DNA of 28,540 bases from a virus, in the IMG/VR virus record IMGVR_UViG_3300012263_000013, positions 1 to 28,540 of that record; one strand, 5' to 3'. Positions 18,803-24,536 of this stretch are shown piece by piece. Below the pieces are notes generated by a model. The model was not told the DNA's origin. It saw only the letters and a program-made list of their open reading frames with translations, and made no database searches. The position numbers were made by a program, and so were the translations under genes. Positions within the stretch are counted from its first letter, which is position 1; each line of letters starts with the position of its first letter.

Positions 18803-18868
18803 CACCTACCTCCTGTTGATAAAGCATCACTCTGCTTTTATAGTCTACTTTTTAACTTCGTTACGTAT

Positions 18869-19018
18869 TTATCTATTTTTTCCAGTGATGCGTTCATTTC
18901 CAAACCCGTAGGTGTCGTCGAACGTTTTAATGACTTCTCGCAAGTGTTTGAAGTTCGGTGCTTCTGGATAATCCATCTCCGAAAAAGTAGTACCGTTGGG
19001 CTTATACACAATCCATCC
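18869..19018 (-). pseudogene. Second half of a reading frame interrupted by an amber codon
   Basis: Directly after the TAG at 19021-19019 the same frame continues for 49 residues (GWIVYKPNGTTFSEMDYPEA ... YGFGNERITGKNR) to a TAA. The composition is clearly protein-like. Possibilities: readthrough of TAG, a nonsense mutation, or independent start at an internal GTG or ATG (at MDYPEAPNF). TAG is used as an ordinary stop elsewhere in the window. Confidence 0.5.
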
Positions 19019-19144
19019 CTAACCGACTGCTAATACAAGTATGTAATCTTTGAGGAGTTTCTTTTCAACATACAGTTCAAGAATGTTGTATGCTGCAATT
19101 CTTGCATCATGATATGGCTGTTCTAAGTCACTGTGAATAGACAT
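19019..19144 (-). CDS. Small protein, 41 aa, ending at an in-frame amber codon
   Basis: MSIHSDLEQPYHDARIAAYN starts 2 bp after the stop of the upstream gene, and the ORF ends ...DYILVLAVG at TAG. It is followed in frame by another 49 codons (see 18869-19018). On its own it is a short helical protein of unknown function. Confidence 0.55.
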   Translation of the reverse strand: MSIHSDLEQPYHDARIAAYNILELYVEKKLLKDYILVLAVG

Positions 19145-19146
19145 TG

Positions 19147-19434
19147 TTATTGTTCTGTAGCATCGGTGCTGGTCGTATCTAACATTTGCAAAGATTTCTT
19201 GTCTGCAATGTTAGCAGACTTACTGCCTTCTGCATATGATAATCCGCCATAGGCCGAAGTGCTGTATCCTATCAATTGGGCAAACTGCCGACGGTCAGCT
19301 TTTGAGAAGTTCTGAACAGCAATGGCGTTCATGTCTGCATTGCCGGTTTCTAGTAGCCACTCTACAATTGCGTTGGCACGAAATCGCGGTGTACCGTTGG
19401 CGTCCATGATGATTTGTTGTACTGGGTGCTTCAT
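19147..19434 (-). CDS. Conserved phage/bacterial hypothetical protein, 95 aa
   Basis: MKHPVQQIIMDANGTPRFRANAIVEWLLETG, then DRRQFAQLIGYSTSAYGGLSY. This matches a small family seen in phages, plasmids and bacteria (MKHP.Q....D..G..RF..NAIV..LLD.G ... DR.QFAQLIGYSLSG.GELSY). Role unknown; soluble. ATG at 19434 is chosen because it begins the family motif. Confidence 0.75.
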   Translation of the reverse strand: MKHPVQQIIMDANGTPRFRANAIVEWLLETGNADMNAIAVQNFSKADRRQFAQLIGYSTSAYGGLSYAEGSKSANIADKKSLQMLDTTSTDATEQ

Positions 19435-19483
19435 GTTGTGTTTTTTCACTTTAATTTAAGTTGTTGTTTTCAAGAGTGTTTAC

Positions 19484-19825
19484 TCATCGTCGCATAGTTG
19501 CTGCGTCTGTTGCAGCGGTCTTGTTGTCGCGACGGATGGGCATGAGGTTTGATTTGTGTGTTGTAACAATTCCAGCAATCTCATTTCCAGTATACACTGA
19601 TTGTTCTTTTGCTGGACCGTGCGCAGGAATAGTGTCACTGGTTACACGTTTGACTTTGTAATCTGGAATCTTGTTGATACCAACACGCTGTCCCCTGGCA
19701 TTAGTAGGAAGCTTGACCTTACCAACTCCGAGTCGAGCAAGTGTTGCTTCGTGCAGTGCTTCGGCAGCAATAAGACTTTGTGTCTTCTTTTTGCCTTTGC
19801 GTTTTTTTGTAGTAAGCGAGGACAT
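19484..19825 (-). CDS. Conserved phage hypothetical protein, 113 aa
   Basis: A basic Lys-rich start (MSSLTTKKRKGKKKTQSLIA), a middle with LPTNARGQRVGINKIPDYK, and a C-terminal SVYTGNEIAGIVTTHKSNLMPI...KTAATDAATMRR. The YTG..I.GI.T.HKSN..P ending is common to phage proteins of unknown function. Start at 19825, without the upstream MSMHLIRG extension. A terminator-like hairpin lies just upstream. Confidence 0.72.
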   Translation of the reverse strand: MSSLTTKKRKGKKKTQSLIAAEALHEATLARLGVGKVKLPTNARGQRVGINKIPDYKVKRVTSDTIPAHGPAKEQSVYTGNEIAGIVTTHKSNLMPIRRDNKTAATDAATMRR

Positions 19826-19862
19826 ACCTCGTATAAGATGCATACTCATAAATTATACCTTT

Positions 19863-19894
19863 AATTAAAATCAACGACAGCATCGCTGTCGTTG
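19863..19894 (-). terminator. Rho-independent terminator-like hairpin
   Basis: A 10-bp stem CAACGACAGC/GCTGTCGTTG with a 3-nt loop (GAT), followed on the minus strand by ATTTTAATTAA. It lies 15 bp after the stop of the 83-aa gene. The T-run is moderate, so partial readthrough into the next gene is likely. Confidence 0.6.
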
Positions 19895-19909
19895 ACAATG
19901 TCATGTGTA

Positions 19910-20161
19910 TTACTTCTTGGTCGCCGACTTCCAAATAGTCTTGGCATTTACCCGCAAGTACGGCTTATTAGTCTCACTGAAATTTGGGTTTGGAATAGTA
20001 ACCATCACGTTTTTGCCTGCATCAAACGCTGCGCGTTGATTAATCGTCCGATTGCCGCTGGCAAGATAACCTTCGCGAACTAATCGCATTGTAGAATTAG
20101 CAACATTGCTGTGAATGCCTTTTGAAACGTACGAAGTGGAGTTGCTCTTTTTCTTACCCAT
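19910..20161 (-). CDS. Conserved phage basic protein, 83 aa
   Basis: MGKKKSNSTSYVSKGIHSNV, then QRAAFDAGKNVMVTIPNPNFSETNKPYLRV and a basic tail SATKK. The ASTYxSKGxxxNV start and T(I/V).NPN..ETNK.(F/Y).(R/K)V ending are familiar from T4-like phage proteins. Probably cytoplasmic and nucleic-acid binding by charge. Sole gene between its own promoter and a terminator. AGAGGA precedes the ATG. Confidence 0.72.
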   Translation of the reverse strand: MGKKKSNSTSYVSKGIHSNVANSTMRLVREGYLASGNRTINQRAAFDAGKNVMVTIPNPNFSETNKPYLRVNAKTIWKSATKK

Positions 20162-20210
20162 GGTGTGTAGTCCTCTTATGTATTTGCGTGTTTGCATGTT
20201 TGCATACTTG

Positions 20211-20239
20211 TTTATACAACGTTTTTGTACTGCTGTCAA
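20211..20239 (-). promoter_or_regulatory. sigma70-type promoter, TTGACA-17-TATAAA
   Basis: TTGACA at 20239-20234 and TATAAA at 20216-20211, spacer 17. It starts one base after the terminator of the porin-like gene. Confidence 0.85.
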
Positions 20240-20240
20240 G

Positions 20241-20270
20241 AAAAAAGAGACAGGTTTCCCTGTCTCTTTT
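20241..20270 (-). terminator. Strong rho-independent terminator of the porin-like gene
   Basis: GAGACAGG/CCTGTCTC stem extended by A-T pairs, a GAAA tetraloop on the transcript and a T6 tract. Placed 24 bp after the porin stop. Confidence 0.9.
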
Positions 20271-20293
20271 AGATGTTATAGTTGTTTTAACTA

Positions 20294-21109
20294 TTAGAAG
20301 TTAAAGCTTACACCTGCTGCAATGTCCGAATCTGTGGAGTTGATGTTGTAAGCAACTTCGCTCCACAATTCAATAGTATTGAACATCATGCTTGCGCCTG
20401 CGCCTACATAATCCACCAAGTCGGTGTCAGATGATCCACCTGCAAACCCAGCAATATCAACGGTTGCCATGGACCATCCAATCATGGCTTCGTATCCAAC
20501 CGCGTCTGTTGTGCTTGAATAAGTTGCAACTGCGCCTGTGTTCAGTTGGTTGAACGAGCCGTTAACTTCGGCGGCAATTGCAAAGTCGTTGCTTACGTTT
20601 TGATAGTCGAGTACAACAGCAACGTTTTGTGCAAGCATTACAGCTGGTGTAAAGTATGCTGCAACCTGGATGTTGGTCCAATTGTCAGTCACATTGTCAT
20701 ATCCAACATATGCTGCGCCCGATGATGCACTAGCAATCAACGAATATTCTCCACTAGTTGGATTCGCAAGCGCGTCTCCGCCGAGTTCGCGCATAAGTGA
20801 ACCGGTGAACAAGTCTTTCTGCTTACCAGCAGTGGCAGCAACAGCACCAAAATCAACACCAATATACCATTTGGCTAGTTCAACTTCTTCCGAATCTGGA
20901 AAGTCTGTAAACAACAACTCGCCGCCTACTAGCATGTCAACTGTTGGTGTAATACCGAAGCTAAAGTCAGCAGTTGCGTCCATTGCAAATACTGTGTCTG
21001 CGTTTCCGGATTTTGTAGCAAATGTGTCAAGTGTGGCGCTTGTTCCTTGAGCAGATGCCGATGTTCCGATGGCCATAGTGGCAATTGTAGTTAAGAGTAG
21101 TGTACGCAT
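20294..21109 (-). CDS. Outer-membrane beta-barrel (porin-like) protein with signal peptide, 271 aa
   Basis: The start at 21109 gives a textbook signal peptide, MRTLLLTTIATMAIGTSASAQ, with a probable cleavage after SAQ or SASA. The mature part is Ser/Ala/Thr/Asp-rich with alternating hydrophobic residues and strand pairs typical of barrels. It ends IAAGVSFNF, a terminal Phe as in the BAM-recognised beta signal. The family is close in style to alphaproteobacterial porins. A phage-made barrel could block its own receptor from re-infection, change permeability or replace a host porin; which one is unknown. Own promoter, leader hairpin and terminator: a stand-alone, probably strongly expressed gene. 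Confidence 0.85.
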   Translation of the reverse strand: MRTLLLTTIATMAIGTSASAQGTSATLDTFATKSGNADTVFAMDATADFSFGITPTVDMLVGGELLFTDFPDSEEVELAKWYIGVDFGAVAATAGKQKDLFTGSLMRELGGDALANPTSGEYSLIASASSGAAYVGYDNVTDNWTNIQVAAYFTPAVMLAQNVAVVLDYQNVSNDFAIAAEVNGSFNQLNTGAVATYSSTTDAVGYEAMIGWSMATVDIAGFAGGSSDTDLVDYVGAGASMMFNTIELWSEVAYNINSTDSDIAAGVSFNF

Positions 21110-21142
21110 ATTGAATTCCTTTTGGTTATGCATTGTAACGTA

Positions 21143-21165
21143 GGAGCAATACTGATTATTGCTCC
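21143..21165 (-). promoter_or_regulatory. Hairpin in the 5' leader of the porin-like mRNA
   Basis: A 9-bp stem GGAGCAATA/TATTGCTCC with a 5-nt loop, a few bases after the predicted start of transcription. Probably protects the mRNA 5' end. Confidence 0.6.
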
Positions 21166-21177
21166 TTAACAATACTA

Positions 21178-21206
21178 GTTATACAGCAAAAAGCGCACCC
21201 AGTCAA
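21178..21206 (-). promoter_or_regulatory. sigma70-type promoter of the porin-like gene, TTGACT-17-TATAAC
   Basis: TTGACT at 21206-21201 and TATAAC at 21183-21178, spacer 17. The -35 box lies inside the terminator hairpin of the upstream gene. Confidence 0.75.
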
Positions 21207-21219
21207 GTACTGGATACGC
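21188..21219 (-). terminator. Rho-independent terminator overlapping a promoter
   Basis: An 11-bp stem (21193-21203 with 21209-21219, including G-U pairs), a 5-nt loop and a T5 tract on the minus strand. It ends the small gene at 21261-21437; the -35 box of the next promoter is built into its loop and stem. Confidence 0.75.
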
Positions 21220-21239
21220 TTTGCTTAAATAATGTCAAT

Positions 21240-21261
21240 GTTGTTGTAAATTTACAACAAC
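21240..21261 (-). repeat. 22-nt perfect palindrome at a gene end
   Basis: GTTGTTGTAAATTTACAACAAC is self-complementary throughout and touches the last stop codon base of the 58-aa gene. It could be a protein-binding site or an extra hairpin before the terminator. Confidence 0.6.
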
Positions 21262-21437
21262 TACTTCTTTGCTGCTTTTTCGTCTTTGGTAAGTTTTTGA
21301 TTCCAGCTGTTGTTGCTAATGCCTAATTCAGAGGCCATTGGCTTGGTTTTGCCTTTGGTAACTTTGCCTCCTCCTTTTAAAAACGCATCAATCAAACTTT
21401 GTTCTGTGTTTGGCTTAGGTGGGTTATTTAAAGACAT
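21261..21437 (-). CDS. Conserved phage small basic protein, 58 aa
   Basis: Begins MSLNNPPKPNTEQSLIDAFL, followed by KGGGKVTKGKTKPMASELGIS and a Lys-rich ending (KLTKDEKAAKK). The LIDAFLKGGGKVTKGKTKPM..ELGISN pattern is common in T4-like cyanophage small proteins and could be DNA-binding. The 54-aa protein at 24770-24934 shares the LIDAFxKxGG start. Located between the tmRNA terminator and a second terminator. Confidence 0.72.
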   Translation of the reverse strand: MSLNNPPKPNTEQSLIDAFLKGGGKVTKGKTKPMASELGISNNSWNQKLTKDEKAAKK

Positions 21438-21592
21438 TGCTTATCCCTGGGTTAAAAATTATATAACAGTTTCTGAGTGGTGCGTTTTGTATCCCACTAT
21501 TTGCAATCTACTAGTACTAAAAGTTTAAGAAGTACATCATTATTTGCCCAGCGGCCCAGACTATGTCTCGAGGGCGTTTTACAGTCTGTTAT
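21438..21592 (-). other. Structured 5' leader of the 58-aa gene
   Basis: No ORF. Hairpins AGACT/AGTCT, GTACT/AGTAC and AGTGG/CCACT can be drawn on the minus strand. A perfect TATAAT (21460-21455) lies close to the start codon but has no good -35 box 17 bp upstream. Either a long leader or a leftover of RNA genes. Confidence 0.4.
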
Positions 21593-21630
21593 TAAAAGCG
21601 TACAAGGTAAGAAATACCTATCTTGTACGC
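21593..21630 (-). terminator. Rho-independent terminator of the tmRNA gene
   Basis: GCGTACAAG/CTTGTACGC (9 bp, continuing to AGGTA/TTACCT after a one-base bulge) followed by TTTTAAT on the minus strand. Confidence 0.85.
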
Positions 21631-22016
21631 GAGCAACTTTTCTATTACTAGGTAAGTTGTCAACCCTAGTAGCCCAATTTAGGCTGCAAGTGAGGAGATT
21701 CTGTTGCTACGCTCTCCCCGGGCGCCAGTGAATTAAGCCGCTAGGGCCATTTCCACAGTGTTTGCATTATCGGTTGCATTTAGTAGTTTGATCGCATTAA
21801 CCGAGCTTAAATCCGGGTATCCTAATAATTGTTTTTCCTGCACGTCGATCCTATTTATCGCCCGTAACGTTCATCATTTAGTTGTTTACAAGCACTACCT
21901 TGAAGATGTCAATCACCCGTCTAAACTTTTGGTGGACGATCTGGGTACCGCCCCCAGGTCCGTTTCATTTATTACAATCATCAATAATGCAACAACCGAT
22001 TACTCTCTGCTGCATG
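21631..22016 (-). ncRNA. ssrA: Circularly permuted (two-piece) tmRNA
   Basis: The 3' piece comes first: T-arm-like stem CTGGG/CCCAG (21957-21941), acceptor strand ATCGTCC, A, CCA ending at 21930. After a 66-nt spacer the 5' piece starts at 21863 with GGGCGAT...GGATCGACG, like the tmRNA 5' end. GGGCGAT pairs fully with ATCGTCC and gives the G3-U70 pair that AlaRS needs. ACAATTAT in the 5' piece pairs with ATGATTGT in the 3' piece (helix P2). The tag frame ends ...ALAA-TAA. Permuted ssrA genes are typical of alphaproteobacteria. tmRNA frees stalled ribosomes and tags the peptide for proteolysis. The exact ends are estimated from promoter and terminator. Confidence 0.9.
21733..21777 (-). CDS. 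tmRNA proteolysis tag frame (ATDNANTVEMALAA)
   Basis: Within the tmRNA coding piece the frame reads ATDNANTVEMALAA and TAA, resembling alphaproteobacterial tags and ending in the ALAA degron read by ClpXP/ClpAP. It is not a free-standing gene: it is translated after the ribosome switches onto tmRNA. The exact resume codon (this GCA or one before) is not certain. Confidence 0.8.
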   Translation of the reverse strand, partial: ATDNANTVEMALAA

Positions 22017-22022
22017 TATATA

Positions 22023-22051
22023 TTTATACACTATAACGTGCGAAGTGTCAA
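22023..22051 (-). promoter_or_regulatory. sigma70-type promoter of the tmRNA, TTGACA-17-TATAAA
   Basis: TTGACA at 22051-22046 and TATAAA at 22028-22023, spacer 17. Transcription would begin near 22016, just ahead of a hairpin (TGCAGCA/TGTTGCA) that opens the acceptor piece. Confidence 0.85.
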
Positions 22052-22059
22052 GTTTTATT

Positions 22060-22259
22060 TTAGACCCAGGGACGACCTGGTTGCAGTCCGCCAGCATTTT
22101 CATTGTCGACGACCTCGTTGCCTGCATATTTTGTAGGCAACAGTTCAATGTTGGATGTATCTCGAGGGTTGCCTGCTGCTGTACGGTCGTTTGCTGCAAG
22201 AGCAAGCTTTGCTTCTTGCTTTGCTTGTTTGTTAGTTGTGATATACCATTTGCGCTCAT
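22060..22259 (-). pseudogene. Conserved phage protein gene with an apparent -1 frameshift
   Basis: The start MSANGISQLTNKQ and the continuation AKQEAKLALAANDRTAAGNP ... LLPTKYAGNEVVDNENAGGL ... GRPWV are both familiar parts of one T4-like phage protein family, but lie in frames one base apart. The shift falls in the A-rich stretch near 22221-22233; one extra A would restore about 66 residues. It may be a true mutation, a recoding site or an assembly error. The uninterrupted frame from the ATG gives an unlikely Gln/Ser-rich protein that would run into the tmRNA promoter. Confidence 0.65.
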
Positions 22260-22309
22260 ACTAATATTTATACAATGTTTGTAAATTAGTATTAAGCTCT
22301 GATTTCATT

Positions 22310-22528
22310 TTAATCATTGCCGTTAATTTCGTCAACTGTACGGTGCATAAATATTTCGTAACGTTTTTTAATATCGGCATTAACAACTTCCACACAATGG
22401 ATGCGGCCTTTTATCGTTAGTAATAAAAGTTCTTGGTCTGTTAGCCATATTACAAGGCCTGACACGTTTGTCGTTCCGTGGCAGCTATGCTTTTTGTAAT
22501 GCGTGGCATAACATTTCTTTTCACTCAT
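22310..22528 (-). CDS. Small paralogous protein A, 72 aa
   Basis: MSEKKCYATHYKKHS..., then VIWLTDQELLLLTIKGRIHCVEVVNADIKKRYEIFMHRTVDE. Clearly a paralogue of the next gene upstream (22525-22734): both have SEK(K/R)CY, (V)IVWLTD.ELL, V(E)(V/I).N..IKK..E.(F/Y)MH.TV. The two overlap by ATGA. Beta-rich, no catalytic motif. Function unknown. Confidence 0.72.
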   Translation of the reverse strand: MSEKKCYATHYKKHSCHGTTNVSGLVIWLTDQELLLLTIKGRIHCVEVVNADIKKRYEIFMHRTVDEINGND

Positions 22529-22734
22529 CCGTCTACCGCCGGGCCTACAGTTTGATGCATGTAGACTTCGTTTACTTTTTTAATAGCAACGTTGGTTATT
22601 TCTACGAACAAATATTCGCCATCTAATTGGTGCATCAACAGTTCGTTGTCGGTCAGCCAAACGATTTTTCCGCCAGCCTTAAAGCCCAGCCGGAAATCTG
22701 TCCACTGGGTGTAGCAACGCTTTTCACTGTTCAT
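22525..22734 (-). CDS. Small paralogous protein B, 69 aa
   Basis: ATG at 22734 gives MNSEKRCYTQWTDFRLGFKA, lined up with the start of paralogue A. KIVWLTDNELLMHQLDGEYLFVEITNVAIKKVNEVYMHQTV follows. Overlaps C upstream by 11 nt and A downstream by 4. A product of a recent tandem duplication. Confidence 0.72.
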   Translation of the reverse strand: MNSEKRCYTQWTDFRLGFKAGGKIVWLTDNELLMHQLDGEYLFVEITNVAIKKVNEVYMHQTVGPAVDG

Positions 22735-22981
22735 GAGGTTCAAGAATGTTGTTGTATGTTTGATCTGAAAGTTTTTCTCTAAAATATTGTAGGGCGTCGG
22801 ATTCGAGTATTTTATCCGCATGCTCATTTGGGTAACGTATACTAAACAATAAATATTGCTTGCTGGATAACCAGATTACACGGCTATATGGTCCAGTAAA
22901 CAAATCAATTGTAGTTACAAAGCAGTGTATACAATTCTTAACTTTGGGAATGGTTGGTATTTGCGACTGCCATTTTTTCAT
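22724..22981 (-). CDS. Small protein C, distant paralogue, 85 aa
   Basis: NCIHCFVTTIDLFTGPYSRVIWLSSKQYLLFSIRYP shares the core VIWL...LL with A and B but has a different C-terminal half (HADKILESDALQYFREKLSD), likely helical. Preceded by AAGGTATTATT before the ATG. Function unknown. Confidence 0.62.
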   Translation of the reverse strand: MKKWQSQIPTIPKVKNCIHCFVTTIDLFTGPYSRVIWLSSKQYLLFSIRYPNEHADKILESDALQYFREKLSDQTYNNILEPHEQ

Positions 22982-22990
22982 AATAATACC

Positions 22991-23212
22991 TTATGCATAT
23001 ATTAAATAAGTAATAACGCCGTGATTTACAATATAACAACAATTGTGTGCATCAACGTTAACTTTAAACTGAGGGCCATCTTTTACTAATGAAACTGAGG
23101 ACATTCCATCGTCGCTCCAACAGCATGTACTGTCTATGCTGTTTTCGAATTCACGGTTCGGCTCGCAATTATCAATGCACCACCAATCTATAAACTTATC
23201 AATTATTTGCAT
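22991..23212 (-). CDS. Hypothetical protein, 73 aa
   Basis: MQIIDKFIDWWCIDNCEPNR at the start, then a cysteine- and acidic-rich part (STCCWSDDGMSSVSLVKDG) and VDAHNCCYIVNHGVITYLIYA. Six cysteines in 73 residues suggest metal binding or disulfides. Start chosen at 23212 over ATG 23218. Unrecognised. Confidence 0.6.
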   Translation of the reverse strand: MQIIDKFIDWWCIDNCEPNREFENSIDSTCCWSDDGMSSVSLVKDGPQFKVNVDAHNCCYIVNHGVITYLIYA

Positions 23213-23426
23213 GAACATGATAACAATCTTCTTTGTTTACTAGCTCTGGTTCAGAACCTAGACTTTCTGTGATGTCAAAGACCGGTACTCCTGAAATCCT
23301 CAGCAGTATAATATGTTTGGGTTCCATAAGCGCAACTGGCTTTGGCAATGCAATCTCGCAGCAGAGGTTTGTGTCTGCAACCCTGGCCGAGCCAATGCTG
23401 ACCATGTGTGCTTTTACTTTGATCAC
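23199..23426 (-). CDS. Hypothetical protein, 75 aa (GTG start)
   Basis: GTG at 23426, with GAGGT upstream, gives MIKVKAHMVSIGSARVADTN; then CCEIALPKPVALMEPKHIILLRISGVPVFDITE, a beta-rich small fold. Ends in HVHANN. Overlaps the next gene by 14 nt. No family recognised. Confidence 0.6.
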   Translation of the reverse strand: MIKVKAHMVSIGSARVADTNLCCEIALPKPVALMEPKHIILLRISGVPVFDITESLGSEPELVNKEDCYHVHANN

Positions 23427-23437
23427 TGCTTACCTCA

Positions 23438-23836
23438 CTATACATCTGGTTCAGGGTTATGTGCCCAGTGTAACAATCCTTGACGTTGCCTAGGACGTTT
23501 GGTAATGTTACCAAACCCGCTTTTGCGTACCTGCGCACCGTGTCTTGCACCAAAGGAACTCCACCGCCCAATTTGCCAACGGTCCAGTGCTTCGATGCGT
23601 CTACCGTGATAATATCTAATATACCATTGAAACCAGCCCAGGGGATCTTCGGGCGTGATCCATCCTTTCTCGCCCCAACGTCGAGCCGACAGTCCGACAT
23701 TGCTGGCATAAAAATTTACTGGTGCAATCTCAATGTCTTCAATTAAATCTTCAGGAGAACTATTAAAATAGCCCCCGTCAAATACTCCAATTTCCAGCAT
23801 CTGGTATGGTGTATAAAATGGTGCAAACGCTCTCAT
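23438..23836 (-). CDS. Conserved hypothetical protein (YTPxQML/WFQWYxRYYxGRR type), 132 aa
   Basis: YTPYQMLEIGVFDGGYFN, RRWGEKGWITPEDPLGWFQWYIRYYHGRR and DRWQIGRWSSFGARHGAQV form a pattern I know from uncharacterised proteins of bacteria, phages and algae. Rich in Trp and Arg. I use the ATG at 23836 since AGGA precedes it at good spacing; an ATG at 23851 lacks one. First gene after a promoter. Confidence 0.78.
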   Translation of the reverse strand: MRAFAPFYTPYQMLEIGVFDGGYFNSSPEDLIEDIEIAPVNFYASNVGLSARRWGEKGWITPEDPLGWFQWYIRYYHGRRIEALDRWQIGRWSSFGARHGAQVRKSGFGNITKRPRQRQGLLHWAHNPEPDV

Positions 23837-23863
23837 TGTACAGTCCTGCATTGTTTATAGTTC

Positions 23864-23892
23864 ACAGTAGCACACACACCAACCACTGTCAA
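23864..23892 (-). promoter_or_regulatory. sigma70-type promoter, TTGACA-17-TACTGT
   Basis: TTGACA at 23892-23887 overlaps the stop region of the upstream 63-aa gene; TACTGT at 23869-23864; spacer 17. Confidence 0.75.
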
Positions 23893-24080
23893 GCGTCCAA
23901 CACTCTACGTGCCCACTTTATGTTGTGTTGTTTTTCAGCATCACCGAGTTTGTTTACTATCATGTATTCAACTTCTGCTTCTACAAAAGCAGTTAATACC
24001 CGTTTTAGTTGTGTGTTGCGTCCATGATAAGATATGTATACCAAAGAGGCGCCAAACACAACTCCTAGTAAAAATTCCAT
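23889..24080 (-). CDS. Small membrane protein, 63 aa
   Basis: MEFLLGVVFGASLVYISYHG is an N-terminal membrane anchor (residues ~3-18), followed by a charged cytoplasmic helix (LKRVLTAFVEAEVEYMIVNKLGDAEKQ). AAAGGAAAG precedes the ATG. Comparable anchored small proteins are frequent in large phages. Role unknown. Confidence 0.65.
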   Translation of the reverse strand: MEFLLGVVFGASLVYISYHGRNTQLKRVLTAFVEAEVEYMIVNKLGDAEKQHNIKWARRVLDA

Positions 24081-24110
24081 GTTACTTTCCTTTTGTCTAT
24101 TGATTTGGTG

Positions 24111-24248
24111 TTAAAATGATTGTTGTTTTCCACAGCATGAACATCGTTGCCGCATTCGGGTAATCCTAGTGTAAGTGCCAGATGTCTTTGCCCACTTCCA
24201 TTGGTGCCTATTTAACGCACAATATAATTTTTGCAAAAAATAATCCAT
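24111..24248 (-). CDS. Small Cys/Arg-rich protein, 45 aa
   Basis: Starts MDYFLQKLYCALNRHQWKWA and continues RITRMRQRCSCCGKQQSF. HQWKW...TYTR..R.RQRCSCCGK recalls small zinc-knuckle-like phage proteins. The ATG overlaps the upstream stop (TAATG), which supports it. I do not know the function. Confidence 0.55.
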   Translation of the reverse strand: MDYFLQKLYCALNRHQWKWAKTSGTYTRITRMRQRCSCCGKQQSF

Positions 24249-24481
24249 TAGTCTGCTAAATCAAGTTCAATAAGGTTAAGCGTGCTAAGGCGCAAGCCGC
24301 TGTGTCGAATGCCACCCGCAGCTTCGCATTTTTGATCAAAGCCAGTGTAAGTTGTAACTCCGATGCCTGTTCCTAATTCGTCGGCGCAACTTTTTGTTGT
24401 AAATGCTACTATAAACAACATAAAGCATATACAAAGGCACCGGCACCAGTGATTAATTTGTTCGATTGTAAATTTACTCAC
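24248..24481 (-). CDS. Small membrane/exported protein, 77 aa (GTG start)
   Basis: MSKFTIEQINHWCRCLCICF is followed by a hydrophobic stretch to FTTKSCADELG, so the first ~30 residues form a membrane or signal segment. The remainder has YTGFDQKCEAAGGIRHSGLRL. Cysteines are frequent. The GTG start lies at the overlap with a 15-codon ORF. Function unknown. Confidence 0.6.
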   Translation of the reverse strand: MSKFTIEQINHWCRCLCICFMLFIVAFTTKSCADELGTGIGVTTYTGFDQKCEAAGGIRHSGLRLSTLNLIELDLAD

Positions 24482-24525
24482 GTTGTATCTCTCAGTCGGT
24501 TACACTTGTCTAAATCTTCATGCAT
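24478..24525 (-). CDS. Possible 15-aa leader peptide
   Basis: MHEDLDKCNRLRDTT preceded by an excellent AAAGGAG at correct spacing, with its TGA overlapping the GTG start of the next gene. It may serve to deliver ribosomes to that GTG. The very small size limits confidence. Confidence 0.4.
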   Translation of the reverse strand: MHEDLDKCNRLRDTT

Positions 24526-24536
24526 TAACTTCTCCT

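Noticed and set aside
18869-19144. Amber codon reassignment in this phage.
   Set aside because: TAG ends several other genes (for example at 247, 762 and 21261), and no tRNA with a CTA anticodon was found in the window.
22018-22272. T4-type late promoters (TATAAATA) at 22028-22021 and 22272-22265.
   Set aside because: The first coincides with the -10 of a full TTGACA-17-TATAAA promoter; the second leaves no leader before the ATG. A+T-rich chance matches are likely.
23275-23709. A 144-aa frame overlapping 23438-23836.
   Set aside because: The other frame carries a conserved Trp/Arg-rich family pattern and a promoter and ribosome site; this one is its shadow.
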